From contig JAJNNX010000013.1 in the NCBI GenBank assembly GCA_023159155.1, positions 186,001 to 250,000 on the forward strand: a DNA stretch of 64,000 bases, in the 5' to 3' direction. Position 1 is the stretch's first letter. Each line of letters starts with the position of its first letter. The stretch comes from Ustulina deusta (Eukaryota; Ascomycota; Sordariomycetes; Xylariales; Xylariaceae). Made by a program: the position numbers and the translations under genes. Below, piece after piece: positions 45,166-57,632 of this stretch. Under the pieces are notes generated by a model. It made no database searches and had not been told where the DNA came from. It saw only the letters and a program-made list of their open reading frames with translations.

Positions 45166-47898
45166 TGTGGTGTTGCTTGGTGCCTGCGCTGGTGTAGTGG
45201 TACAGTTGGTCCTTTGGGCTATGAGGTGCCCCTGTGCGCTAGGCTTGGTAAGTTCGCTGTGTGTAGATGTGTTACGGTGTGGTCAACACAAGGCGAGCGA
45301 ACACCGATCCCGGCCTTGTGTAGTCACAGGTCACAATTATGAGGGTGCGATTGGATGCGACTGTGGGTTAGTTATTGTGGCATGTAGGAATGTCAGCTTC
45401 AGAAGACTCTCTCTATTGATGGAATGCGCTTGGCAATGAATATCCGTGGTGGCAACTCTGACTGAGAGGACACTTGTCGGAGTCAGAGTGGCGGTTTGCC
45501 TGTTCCAGTCTGTCATTGGTGGTTTTGAGTCCCGACTTTGTACAAGGCAGTATGTAAGGCTGGCTGCCTACATTCGTTCTTTTGTTCTAGAACCTCATTG
45601 GTCGCACGCCACCACGCAGCTAAGTTGGACTTCAGAGAGCTGATAGGTCAAAAAAATTTCAACGTTCGGTCACCACTGTACTACCGCCGTACTAGCACAG
45701 ACAACCCGGACATTGCCCGGACCCCAAGATGGATGCACCCGGTAGATGGTACTGGTGCGATGGTGCGAGGTGTTTTTTTTTCCAGCTTGTGATACTATAA
45801 AGGTACAGATTGGTACCTTGAAGGGAATAAGCATGACATAGGTAGCCGCGATGGCGTAGATAGATATTTATAATACTTGTATGACGTCGAAAGAGACAAA
45901 GCCAAAACGTTGTTGAGGTCAAGCAAACGGGCAGGTTTGATCCAATCAAGAGGTAATCGAATGCAACGCTTGCAACCAGGCTTTTCTCGCCGTTCGCAAG
46001 ATAAGGAGTAGGGAGCTACTTACAGTACTATACCTTAACAGTACCGAGGTATTACGGCCGCACGCCGCATATAAAATCGTCTGCTTTATATGTGCTGATA
46101 AGGTAAGTCCTAGGTAGTAGGTCGGGTGACGCTAGTAGTGTAGTCATAATCGTGTTGGCAATGTGCATCTGGATGACATACTAAGTTAGATATATGGATA
46201 CGTGCGGTTTGCTTCGCTTTCGTTTACACCACTAAGAAGTAGGCGGATACGCGGGGACGAAGCGGGATTATATAGAAACCCGCATCCGCTGTGTTTTGGT
46301 TGGGTGCACGTACACGATGCTATCTTCTGGCCCACATAAAAGTTTTCTGGAATTCCTCAGGACCGAGCAGAGCTGATGAATGCAGGTTCCAACCTGAAGT
46401 GAGTATGGGTATGTAGTAGCTGGTAGTGGGGTGCGCCACTGATGCCATGGGAGGCAGATATGAAGTGCACCCGAGTCTCTGCACAAGTTCCAATGTAAGT
46501 ACCATATGGGGTGGAAAAGAAACATCACTCCGAGCTCCTTGTATGCATGCGGTTCGAAGTAGTGTAGGTCGAGGAACAAAACTTCTGTTGATAAATCAAG
46601 TGTAGTGTATTGTGGGTTATCTTTGGCACATTTAATCCGCGTATAAGCCCGTATTGAGATCGTATCGAGATTTAGACGTAGGAGGTATGCCCAGAAGCGT
46701 ATACAGATCAAACCACCCAGGTACCTCGAGATACCTAAGGTCGGCTAGTGTAATGACTGGCGTATACCTCGGAACCTACCTAATCTTAGATCAGATCGAC
46801 GATCTTACTTACAAGCGACAGTACACTCCTGCTAGGGATTACCAGGTAGGTACCACCTATAGTATTAGTAGAGGCACATTGTGCCGCTTCGGTCATTGTT
46901 CTGGAATCCAAGATGACCTTCTATCTTATTTCGTCTACTCGACCAAGGTTAGTTAAAGGGGGCGCGTAACATCCTTCAGGTCTTAGGTCTCTCCAGAAGT
47001 ATACTAGTGCGGTGAAGGTATCTACACACATGCGGGTTTCATTTGAATTACACTAGGTCCAGGAAATATCTTGGTTCGATCCGTTTTCCGTTTCGCGGAT
47101 CATGATTAAATTAGGTTCTTACAGATTTAGTATAACGCTTCTCTCCTATATGCACCAATTACTACTTCCGTGGGGAATTTATTTCTTGCTCGGTATTGGC
47201 AGCAAGACCTTCAAGGACATCGGTAGGTCTTCGGTAGGTTTATTAGATATGCCCGGATTACTACAAGATGCGGGAACACAAGCCTAAGGGAGGGTCTGCC
47301 ATGTGGAGTTGTGCACTCAGCCGGAACGTCACAGTTCCGCCAGCCTCCGGATTATACTACCATTCTATGTACTGTGCGCCTACACTCGGGCAGCTAACGG
47401 ACCCCAGTACCTATCTGGTACTTTTGGAAGAGACGCTAATCCTGTACTGTCTTATCCCAGTAGGTCCGTTTGATTTGGGTATTCTCCAATCACAAATATA
47501 ACCATCTTCCACCCCGTGCTTCTCCATCCCATCCTTCGATCTCTGCAATCCGATGTCGAATTGGTAGACAGGTTGAAGTTGAATACCTATCTACTGACCA
47601 TCGCCCTCCCGTGTCCATATTGTGCTCCATATAAGCCAACGATACACTGCTGCGCACATGTGGTTGTTGAGAAGATAGGCAGCACGCCAATTCCTCACAT
47701 AGTCTATTTAGACTTGGCGCTTCCTGTTGCGACTGTGCGAAATTAGATTTGGGACATAGCTGGATCCCAGCAACACACGGGCACATTCGTCGTCGCCTTC
47801 TATCTACTCTCTTGGCTTGCGCGCCTTGCGCCGCCTTGGGTTGTCGAATTCTCGGATAACCTCGGCCTGCGCGCATCCGGCATATACTTGATCTCACC
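45166..47898. other. Gene-poor divergent region upstream of the SARAF-like and ABC genes (2.7 kb)
   Basis: No gene is supported. The frame of 147 codons at 46268-46711 (minus) has no domain and contains CTACACTA-type repeats. TAGTGTAG motifs occur near 46136, 46562, 46601, 46745 and 47050, and TAGG motifs near 46845. The part next to the ABC gene is likely promoter. Confidence 0.55.
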
Positions 47899-50800
47899 AT
47901 GGGTTCCGAATTGTCAGAGAAGCCCGAAAAGGCTCTCGTGGATAATCATGATCGTCGGTCGTCCACGCATGATGACTCGACTGCTAGCACCGTCTCGCCG
48001 CCTTCGGCCGGAGGCGAAAAGTCGGCTGCGCAAACCGATGCCAATTTGTCGAAGCTCGACTCCAAGGTCGTCGTGGCGCCGAAGGAAATGGACAACGACC
48101 CGTTTCGACACCTACCTGAACATGAAGCGACGATACTGAGGAAGCGTAAGTGCTCTCTCATCTTTCACTATTCATTTTACTAGGGAGCTGGGCATGGCAG
48201 ACACAATCTACTTATTGAAGTCAAGTGCTTTCAATCTATATGTATTGTTATATACCCCCAGGAATTTATAGATGTTCGTCATGAATGTCGGCGTGTTAAC
48301 AGACTTCGTAGAGGTTACTATCCCTGAAGTCAAAGCCGGCTTTGCTACCCTTTATCGATATGCTACGAGAAACGATCTACTCATCATCCTCGTAAGCTCT
48401 ATAGCGGCCATCGCCGCTGGTGCTGCATTACCTATCATGACAGTCATTTTCGGCAAGCTTCAGGGTACCTTTCAGGGTTATTTCCTTGGCCAGGTCTCCA
48501 AGTCAGACTTCTCTGGTCAACTGAATTCCCTCGTCTTAATTTTTGTCTACCTTGCCGTGGGCGAGTTTGTCGGAGTTTACATCTCCACCGTTGGCTTCAT
48601 CTACACCGGTGAGCATATCAGCGCTAAGATCCGAGAGCATTACCTGGAGAGCTGCATGCGTCAGAATATTGGCTTCTTCGATAAGGTAGGCGCCGGCGAG
48701 GTCACTACACGAATCACAGCCGACACGAACCTGGTCCAAGATGGCATTTCAGAGAAGGTCAGCTTGACACTCACCGCCATCGCCACCTTTCTGTCTGCCT
48801 TCGTCATTGGTTTCGTCTTCTACTGGAAACTGACCCTCATTCTGACTTCCGTCGTCTTCGCGCTCCTGTTGGTCATGGGCAGCTCATCATTTTTTATTGT
48901 GAAATATACAAAGAAGAACATTGAGGCTCATGCCGCGGGAGGTACGGTCGCTGAGGAAGTTCTCAGCTCCATTCGCAATACTGTCGCATTTGGCACGGAA
49001 GATCGGCTTGCTCGGAAGTATGATGAGCATTTAAAGATTGGTGAATTCTGGGGGTTTCGCAAATCTGCTGCTGTTGCCTTCCTGGTCGGTGGTATATTTT
49101 TGATTATTTATCTCAATTACGGTCTTAGCTTTTGGGTTGGCAGCATGTATCTTGTTGAGGGAATCATTCCCTTGTCAAGCGTACTGACTATTATGTTGGC
49201 CATCGTGATTGGTGCCTTCAATTTGGGAAATATCGCACCGAACCTCCAGGCTTTCGGCACAGGACTGGCGGCTGCTGCTAAGATCTTCAACACTATTGAC
49301 CGAGTTTCCCCCTTAGATCCCACTGCGGAAGAGGGTGAGAAACTCGACAAGGTTGAGGGCTCAATTCGCCTGCAGAACATTAAACACATATACCCATCTC
49401 GACCCGAGGTCGTCGTTATGAAAGATGTCACTCTTGATATACCAGCAGGCAAAACGACTGCGCTTGTAGGCGCCTCTGGCTCTGGAAAGAGTACGATTGT
49501 TGGATTGGTAGAGCGATTCTATGACCCTGTTGGTGGTCAAGTCCTTCTAGATGGCCACGACGTCAGCACCTTGAATCTTCGTTGGCTACGTCAACAAATA
49601 TCCCTAGTCAGCCAAGAACCAACATTGTTTGGTACCACAATTTTCCACAATATTCGCTATGGCCTATTCGGAACGAAATACGAGCATGAATCCGCCGAGA
49701 AGCAGAAGGAACTGGTAATCGAGGCAGCTAAGAAAGCCAACGCGCACGACTTCATCTCTTCATTGCCTGAAGGATACGATACGCATGTTGGTGAACGCGG
49801 ATTCCTACTCTCCGGTGGCCAGAAACAGCGAATTGCGATCGCTCGCGCTGTTGTCTCAGATCCCAAAAGTAAGATAATCAACACGTTCCATCTCTGGATA
49901 CCGACGACTAACCTCCAAATTAGTTCTTTTGCTTGATGAGGCTACAAGTGCCCTCGATACCAAATCTGAGGGTGTAGTCCAAGCCGCCTTGGAAGCTGCC
50001 GCCGAAGGCCGAACAACCATCACGATTGCTCACCGTCTCTCGACTATCAAAGACGCACATAACATTGTCGTCATGTCACAGGGCACCATCGTTGAATCAG
50101 GAAATCACGAGCAACTGTTGCAAAAACGAGGTGCATACTACAATCTCGTGACCGCTCAGAATATCGCTGCTGTAAAAACGCCAGCAAATGAGGATGAGGA
50201 TGATCAAGAAGACGACGATGAGCAACTGATTCGAAGGATGTCGAGTGCCCGTAGCGGCGCCGCCTACTCCGACGATCCTAACGACAACATTGCAGCTAAA
50301 TTGAAACGATCATCTACCCAAGCTTCTGTCTCCAGCCGAGCTCTTAACGGCCGCAAGGCTGAAGAGGAAGCCAGATACAGTGTATGGACTTTGGTGAAAC
50401 TTACTGCTTCATTCAATCGTTCAGAGTGGAAGCTAATGCTATGGGGTTTGTTCTGGTCCATCATTTGTGGTGGCGGTAATCCAACGCAGGCATTGTTCTT
50501 CGCTAAACAGATTCTGGTATGCTCGATATATCCTCTTGTTCTTTAGTTTATAGCTAATCTCGCACCAGACACTTGGCGTACCCATCACCGATGCGAATAG
50601 ACACCAGGTTAAACGTGACAGTGACTTTTGGAGTCTTATGTATCTTGTTCTGGCGTTCGTCATACTCATTGCCCAGATCGCTCAAGGTGTCGCGTTTGCG
50701 AAATGTTCGGAACTATTGATTCATAGGGTCCGGGATCGAGCTTTCAGGACAATGCTACGCCAGGACGTGGCTTTTTTCGATAAGGAAGAGAACACAGCTG

Positions 50801-52209
50801 GCGCTTTAACCTCTTTCTTATCAACAGAGACAACCCATTTAGCGGGTCTCAGCGGCGTCACGCTCGGCACTCTTCTCACGATCGCAACAACGTTGGTCGC
50901 GTCCAACATCGTAGCTCTGGTTTTTGGATGGAAGTTAGCCCTCGTCTGTTTTTCGGCCGTACCAGTGATCATCGCAGCTGGGTACTTCCGCTACTTCATG
51001 CTAGCACATTTCCAGCGACGTTCGAAGAGGGCCTATGAAAAAAGTGCGTCCTACGCCTCGGAGGCCATTTCAGCCATCCGTACTGTTGCTTCCCTTACTC
51101 GGGAAGCGGATGTGTTAGCCCAGTACCGAGCCTCTCTAGCCGCACAGCAAAGGTCGAGCTTGATCTCCGTGTTAAAGTCGTCTCTACTATACGCTGCGGC
51201 ACAAGCTACACTATTTTTGGCCTTTGCATTGGGATTCTGGTATGGTGGTAGACTCATCGCGGATAGGGAATACGATCTGTTCCAGTTCTTCATCTGTTTC
51301 ATGGCAGTCGTCTACAGTGCCCAGTCGGCAGGCTCCATCTTCTCGTTTGCCCCGGATATGGGCAAAGCTCATCAAGCCGCCACTGAACTCAAGACTTTGT
51401 TCGACCGGAAACCAACCATTGATACCTGGTCTGAAAATGGCGAAGACCTTGATGCGGTCGAAGGCACGATTGAATTCCGCGACGTTCATTTCCGATATCC
51501 GACAAGACCTGAGCAGCCAGTACTTCGTGGTCTCAACCTAACCGTACGCCCAGGTCAATATATCGCATTGGTTGGCGCGTCAGGTTGCGGAAAAAGTACA
51601 ACTATTGCTCTTCTCGAGCGATTCTATGACCCGTTATCGGGCGGCGTTTTCGTCGACGGCAAAGAGATCAGCACGTTGAACATCAAGCAATACCGTTCCT
51701 TCATTGCTCTCGTGTCCCAGGAGCCGACATTGTACCAGGGAACCATCAAGGAGAATATTCTCCTCGGCTCGTCTCATGAAGATGTCACAGACCAGGCCAT
51801 TGAGGACGCCTGCCGTGAAGCCAACATCTACGATTTCGTCATGTCACTACCCGATGGCCTTAACACCGTGGTAGGCACAAAGGGAGCTCTGCTTTCTGGT
51901 GGTCAGAAGCAGCGTATCGCGATTGCGCGTGCGTTGATCCGTGACCCGAGAATTCTCCTTCTGGACGAGGCGACGAGCGCTCTCGACTCCGAGTCTGAGC
52001 ACGTCGTCCAAGCGGCGCTAGACGCTGCGGCCAAGGGGCGCACAACGATCGCGGTCGCACATCGCCTTAGTACCATCCAGAGAGCCGACGTCATCTATGT
52101 CTTCGACCAGGGCCGCGTCGTGGAGCAGGGTACGCATGCTGAGCTGATGCATCTGAATGGCCGATATGCAGAGCTCGTCAACCTCCAGAGTTTAGAGAAA
52201 AATCAGTAA
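47899..52209 (+). CDS. Full-size ABC-B multidrug exporter (Pmd1/P-glycoprotein type)
   Basis: Exons are 47899-48145, 48312-49868, 49924-50516 and 50569-52209 (introns 166, 55 and 52 nt), giving 1345 residues. It should export hydrophobic compounds, drugs or metabolites at the plasma membrane using ATP; fungal relatives include S. pombe Pmd1 (leptomycin resistance). Layout is (TM6-NBD)2. A hydrophilic N-terminus (1-95) leads into TM domain 1. NBD1 has Walker [10 protein letters not shown] (about 469), LSGGQKQR (about 582) and Walker [13 protein letters not shown] (602). An acidic linker ([11 protein letters not shown]) follows, then TM domain 2. NBD2 has GASGCGKST (about 1135), LSGGQKQR (about 1241) and [12 protein letters not shown] (about 1261). 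Both catalytic sites look complete. Intron 1 gives [14 protein letters not shown] across the join, matching the conserved entry to TM1, and intron 2 splits Walker B of NBD1. The substrate cannot be read from sequence. Confidence 0.95.
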
Positions 52210-52675
52210 ATATTCTCTAAGCGGCAGGGGGGCGAAGGGTGTAGGAGGCTGGTTTTTGTTTAAGCGATTGATAGACCATTATACGGCGCCGTAGAGCCCG
52301 TGAGAGCGAGATAGAGCTTCCACCATATACCACATGGCATTGTACGGCGTTTGACAGGGCTGCTGAGATGGGCGCCCTTACTACTAGGTCTCCACGACGG
52401 AGGGTTTGCATGCATTTTTACACTGACGGAATATATAAAATCTCTTATTCCAGACCATATACATCCCTTTAGGTATTAATAGTTATTGTTTTATATTCAC
52501 ATCTATACTAGTTAGATGCTTGTGTTTAGCAGCTCTTCGGTGCGGTATAGTTTCCCCTCTGTTTGTAGATTTTAATAAACACCATTACTGGATACTTCGG
52601 GGGAGGATTAGAGAGAGAAACATGCTGCCTTGTTTTGTTTTTTTAAGCACCTGACATTACAATCCAGTACAATGG

Positions 52676-52693
52676 TATATATATATATATATA
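52676..52693. repeat. (TA)9 microsatellite
   Basis: Nine TA units about 470 bp downstream of the ABC exporter stop. Confidence 0.9.
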
Positions 52694-52902
52694 ACGCGGT
52701 AGCCAATTGCACCTAATCCCCAAGAGCCCGACACGCGACCCGTCGCAGACTCTAAAATTAAGATGGAGGGGGCGACGATCGTGTTGATCACTGCCACTCG
52801 CAGGTTTAGACTCCGATCCCGTTTTTGTGAGATCTGACAAGGAGGAGCCACGGAGCCACGTGCGAAACGATGCAGATCTGATACCCAGTTCTGCATGTGA
52901 GT

Positions 52903-52919
52903 GAGAGAGAGAGAGAGAG
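52903..52919. repeat. (GA)n microsatellite
   Basis: Eight GA units plus one G, followed closely by GGAAGGGAAG and an A-rich run. Confidence 0.85.
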
Positions 52920-53741
52920 GAAGGGAAGAAAAAAAAAAAAGGAGTTCTGTTGAAGGATAAAATGAGGCCTATCTATGCCTTTTGATTTTAACGGAAAATT
53001 ATAAAAATAAAGATAAAGTTAAAAATTGTTTTAAAATAAAATTTCGCATGCGGAAAATCAGTACCCCCTGTGAAAGGAAATGCCGAGGTACCGTAGCAAG
53101 AATGAATGATACGAGTTGATTGGGGATGGATGGATGGCTGAGTACCCCCACGCCGAGAAGGTTGAAACACATGAGACATTTGTCTCGAGATACCTGCCTA
53201 TCTGACCACGCGAGTCTGAGCTGAATTGTCTCTCCTTTTTTTCTGTCACTCTCTTCTCTTCGCTTGCAATGCGAGTGGCAGTGTTTCATGTCTTTTTTTT
53301 TCGTCGTTGTGCGACCGCCGGGTCGCAGATGAGCGCCGAGCGTTGCATGATCATGTCTCGAGGGTAAATAAAACCTGTGCGCGCTTAGTGCAGGCGATGT
53401 CTTTCGATGTTAATGTACGTCGGTCTCGACGCGCGAGATTGATTGTTTGGCATGGGAGTGGTTGTTTAGCCGAGTGATGCTATTTTATCTATCATTGCTG
53501 AAGTAGGCAGGTCGGTACCTATACTTAGGCATCGTGGGAATTCTTCAACATTTCAGTACCTAGTGTACCTATTGTCTTGTCCCTTGGTAGCGTATCGTGT
53601 TAGCCAGACAGGCAGGGTACTGTTAAGCGGGCAGATAATAAATAGGTAGTGTAGAGGACTGGTTCGAATCTTATTACAAGTAGAACTACTTAACCTTAGC
53701 ATTGCCGGTTGCTCTCTTTTTCTGGGGCATCTGTACTTACA

Positions 53742-53769
53742 CTACACTATAAGAATGAATATAGTGTAG
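53742..53769. repeat. CTACACTAT hairpin
   Basis: Perfect 9-bp inverted repeat, CTACACTAT and ATAGTGTAG, around a 10-base loop. It belongs to the CTACACTA motif family spread over the gene-poor islands. Confidence 0.7.
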
Positions 53770-56460
53770 GTACTAGTAAATTTTTATTATCTATCGATGG
53801 TTAAAGTTAGGTTGCGGGTACCTTGCAGAACTGGGAAGCGGCTCACGGATGCAGACCCATGAGCCGGTCTGCTTGCTTACACAGGTGAGATGAGGTGTTG
53901 TTGTTGTTGTCTACTTTTAGTACCTATACGTGTTACGATTCAACAGACATGCGGTCAGCAAGGGAAATTGAATGCGGTGTTTTTACCAACTCGTTACGAG
54001 CTGACCCGGGGCTAGATAATACTTGCTATCATATATGTCCAGGTAGGTACCAATCATAATTCACTGTCATAGCGAATCGGTAACATGGTCCGGCCTCTGT
54101 GCAGTCTGCACTACACTATCTACTTAGGTAGGGAGACATGCTCTGATTAAGTAATAATAATGGTTAACGGACATTCAATAGCAGTCGCATAGTTTTCTAA
54201 ATAGACTCTGAGAAGGATTGTGACAAATAGTACTTCGTTAACCCCAAGTTTTTAATCTATTTGGTCAGAAAACAAGCTCAGAACGTAAAGCTGCATGCCT
54301 CCCCACATTCACACATTAGATTAGGTAGGCAATAAATAGTCTACCTAGGTAGTTCAGGTACACCCATGACACAGACTTCCAGCTTTCATGATTGATTGGT
54401 CGAACACCGGCTCGCCACGGATCATGGAAGCAGCGCAATTCCGCTGCTTTGCGCTACTAGCCTTACGAGCCACTGATTCAGTCAGTGCGTACAGCGAAGA
54501 ATCTATCTTCCCTTATTGTTTTTTTATGGGACGTGGTGTATATTTTCTTTACGACTGAGTTTTTAGATCATTATTTCATATCTATAGCCAACACAAGGTT
54601 CTAAGAAAATATGTGACTGTCTCTACCTACCCAGTACACCTACCACTAACTGCCCTCCGTCTGCCTTGACTTACTGCTGTAGTGTAGCTGAGTGAGAAGG
54701 TATACGGTATAAGTATCGGCTATTAATTGTACTTAAGGCCTAGTGTACCTCGACGAGCACACTAGTGTACACACTAGTAGGTACCTAACATAACCAGCCA
54801 GATATACCAGTACCTAGTCGGTATATACCTAGCAGGATGGGGATGTTAATATGCAAGCCTCGTTAGACATGCTTTGCTTGTCCATGATGTCTTGATGGAC
54901 ATGAACCACGCGAATAGTAGTGCACCGTAGAGAACCTTTATACAGACATACCTGAGTAGCAATATATATAATATAGTATGCTTAGATCCAACTTGATTGT
55001 ACTTATCCGGCATCTATATGTCCGGGAAGTGGCGAGCAGAAAGAGTCCCGAAGACAATACTACCTACGACATATACTACCTACAGTATGGAATCTGTGTG
55101 TGCCCCGTTGACGAGTGCACGGTTTACAGTGAACTACCTAGCCCCTAAGCTGTCTTTGCTGGGTCCACCCCTAGCCCACACTTGGCCGAAAACTGCATGT
55201 ATTGGATCTCGGTTCCATTGTATGACCACACTAACTGGCGACTAACTGGGAAGCGCCAGGCCTAGAACTTGTATTTGCAGGCTCGGGATGACGACGACAT
55301 AGGAGGGCGGAGGCAGGGGCCGCTCAGTGTACACGACTGTACACTACACTACGGCATGTTACTAGCGGAGACATATACCAGGTCTGGTATATGGAGCATT
55401 GAAGATGTGTACCAATGCCAGTCTCGCCTGCAACCCTGTTTTCCTGCCTACTAAGGCGGTAGATAGAGGTATACCTAATATCATAACACCAAAATGGTTC
55501 GTCGCAAAACGGTACTGGATGCGTCCATGCGGATAGGGAACCCATGATTCAAAAAGGGCGTTGCCCCCGATCAGGAGATTCTGTAGAGGAGAAGAGAGGG
55601 TTTAGTCAACCCCCTCCATCACCAGCTGCCTGCACCCTCTCTTTCCAATACAACCAGGTATCGAGCCAAGTGAACGACCTACCGAGTCCCGGTAGGTATA
55701 TAATATCATTCGTGCCTCTCCGCGTTCAGACGTGGCTTGTCTGTCTCGTTCCGTCCCGCTCTCCCCGACTTTCCACCGTCTCCCACACGGCCCTCAGGCT
55801 CCGTCTGTTGCCGTTGTTGGTTGCCAGCTGACCTTGCTATGGGAGGGGGATGCATGGTTTGTAGACGCAGTGCGGAATCTCGTCGCGGTTGCGGCATCAT
55901 ATAGGCTACCCTTTACCCGGCTGTCTATCGGTATATTACTGGTCAGGTCTCGGCAGTCCATATCAGGTCACCGTCATTCCTGGTCTCCAGTTCCATCATT
56001 CGACGGAGGGGCATTCGGGCCACGATCGTACAAGACTGGCTGACGGTAGCAATATAACAAGTTGGTCGAAAGACACACTGCGTCTCCATTCGTGTTCTTC
56101 CGTCTACCAGGACACCCACACACGTCCGCCCCGACTCCCTACCTCCCTACCTCAGCAAGTAGGCCCTTACCGCGGTGTAGGGTAGGTAGCACCAACGGCC
56201 CCCCCAGAGAGGCGCAATCAGGTGGTAATGCTGGCTGAGGTTTCACCAAGCGGGACCGCAACCGTGCTGAAACAACAACGATGACTTCGCACCCGGGCAG
56301 TCGTGGGTGGCTCTCGGCGGTGGTGGAAGGTACAGCGGAAGGTACAGGAGCAGGCGCGACACGGCTAGACCACTGTGGGCGTTGGCGTGCTCACTGGCGC
56401 GGCCCACCCGGCGTTCTTCGTATTACAGGGCCCGCAGCCACCTCCAGGCTAAGCAGGGCA

Positions 56461-57632
56461 ATGATCTTCCTGCTCATCTCCTGCTGGATCTGTCTGAGCA
56501 CCGCTGCGTCTATTTCAGCGGGCGAGTCCCCACGCCCGACGCTGCCCGGAACAGAGCCAGAGGCAGAAGTCCTGTTGATCGATCCGCGGATTCCCGTCTT
56601 CGTCGACGGCCACTGGCAAATCATGTCCGATGAGGAGCATCGCGAGCTCCGTCGACGGGCGGCCGCACCCAAGGAAACATCACAGCCCGCCGCCACGGCC
56701 ACGGCGACGACCGAGATTGTCATCGACGCCTCGACCGTCACCGACTCTGCGAGTCCCGCTGCGACGACCACAGCCGCGGCGAGTCCCCTGCCAAGCCCCT
56801 TCGATGGCGCCCTGGCAGCCAACTTCTCGGGCGACGACGCCTGTCCGACTTACATCAACGAGTTCCTGTCAAACGCCACTTTCAAGGCCTGTTACCCCAT
56901 TTCGCTGCTTCTGCAGGTGAGTTTGGCCCTACCCTACCCCAGATCCCGATGCACCGATCTACAAGCATACAATTCTGCAACCTCGGGCACGCATTGCATA
57001 AACGCTGACGTCGCGCTGCTCAGGGATCTCAATCATTCTTCGAGGCCGAGAAGTCCTTCTTCAGCATAACACAGGTGCTGGACGCCGCCTGCAAAGCCGA
57101 TGTCGATATGTGCACCAGCTACTTCAACAGCCTCGCGAGCAGCCTCATCGCCGACGGACACTGTGGCAAGGAATACGATCAGGAGAATGCCCTCGTCGTG
57201 CTGGCATATAAGGGCATGAAGACGTACAATACCGTCTTCAAGGCCACGTGCCTAGCCAATCTCGAGTCCAATTCATCTGGATATTGCTTCGCGAACGCCA
57301 TCACGAACAGCACCACCCCATCGAACGCATACCTCTACTATCTGCCTTTCAACTCGACTCTCCCCAGCAGCGCTGCCCCCTCCTGCGGCTCATGCACACA
57401 ACAGACCATGGGCATCTACCAGGTCGCGACCTCCAACCGCAAAGCCGATATTGCCAACACGTACCTAAGCGCAGCCGAACAGATAAATTCGAATTGCGGT
57501 GCTGACTTCGTTAACACGACGCTGGCGGCCGCCGCCTCCTCGGGCGCGACGGCACCGTTGTACCCGGTATCATCGTCTTCTGCGCTCCTGTTTTCTTTTG
57601 CCTTCATGGCCATCTCTCACTGGATATTATAG
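56461..57632 (+). CDS. GPI-anchored cell-surface protein, DUF7729-like
   Basis: Exons are 56461-56916 and 57024-57632 (intron 107 nt, GTGAGT donor), giving 354 residues. The start at 56461 places a signal peptide (MIFLLISCWICLSTAA) at the N-terminus; an in-frame ATG at 56281 would bury it, so it was not used. A Thr/Ala/Ser-rich stretch follows (about 75-120), likely O-glycosylated. The conserved region (about 125-330) has paired Cys (ACPTY, KACYP, DAACK, DMCTSY, GHCGKEY, KATCLAN, GYCFAN, SCGSCT, NSNCGADF) and several N-glycosylation sequons. The C-terminus has small residues followed by a hydrophobic tail ending FAFMAISHWIL, typical of a GPI-anchor signal. The likely place is the plasma membrane outer face or cell wall. 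Function is unknown. The family assignment is from memory of the Cys pattern. Confidence 0.85.

Larger units (their letters stand above)
52210..56460. other. Gene-poor island with microsatellites (4.3 kb)
   Basis: No gene is supported. It holds a TA run at 52676-52693, a GA run at 52903-52919 followed by an A-rich run, a GTT run near 53898-53911, a CTACACTAT hairpin at 53742-53769, and several TAGTGTA/CTACACTA motifs (53646, 54110, 54680, 54741, 55335). AT content rises between 52430 and 55050. The 55700-56460 stretch is more GC-rich and probably the promoter and leader of the next gene. Confidence 0.55.

Noticed and set aside
46268..46711. 147-codon minus-strand frame between the SARAF-like and ABC genes
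   Set aside because: It runs through CTACACTA-type repeats and has no recognisable domain.
53661..53670. GGTTCGAATC, matching a tRNA B box
   Set aside because: The flanks do not pair into a T stem and no acceptor stem, A box or anticodon arm can be drawn upstream.
56281..56460. Upstream in-frame ATG adding 60 residues to the GPI-anchored protein
   Set aside because: It would bury the clear signal peptide that begins at 56461.
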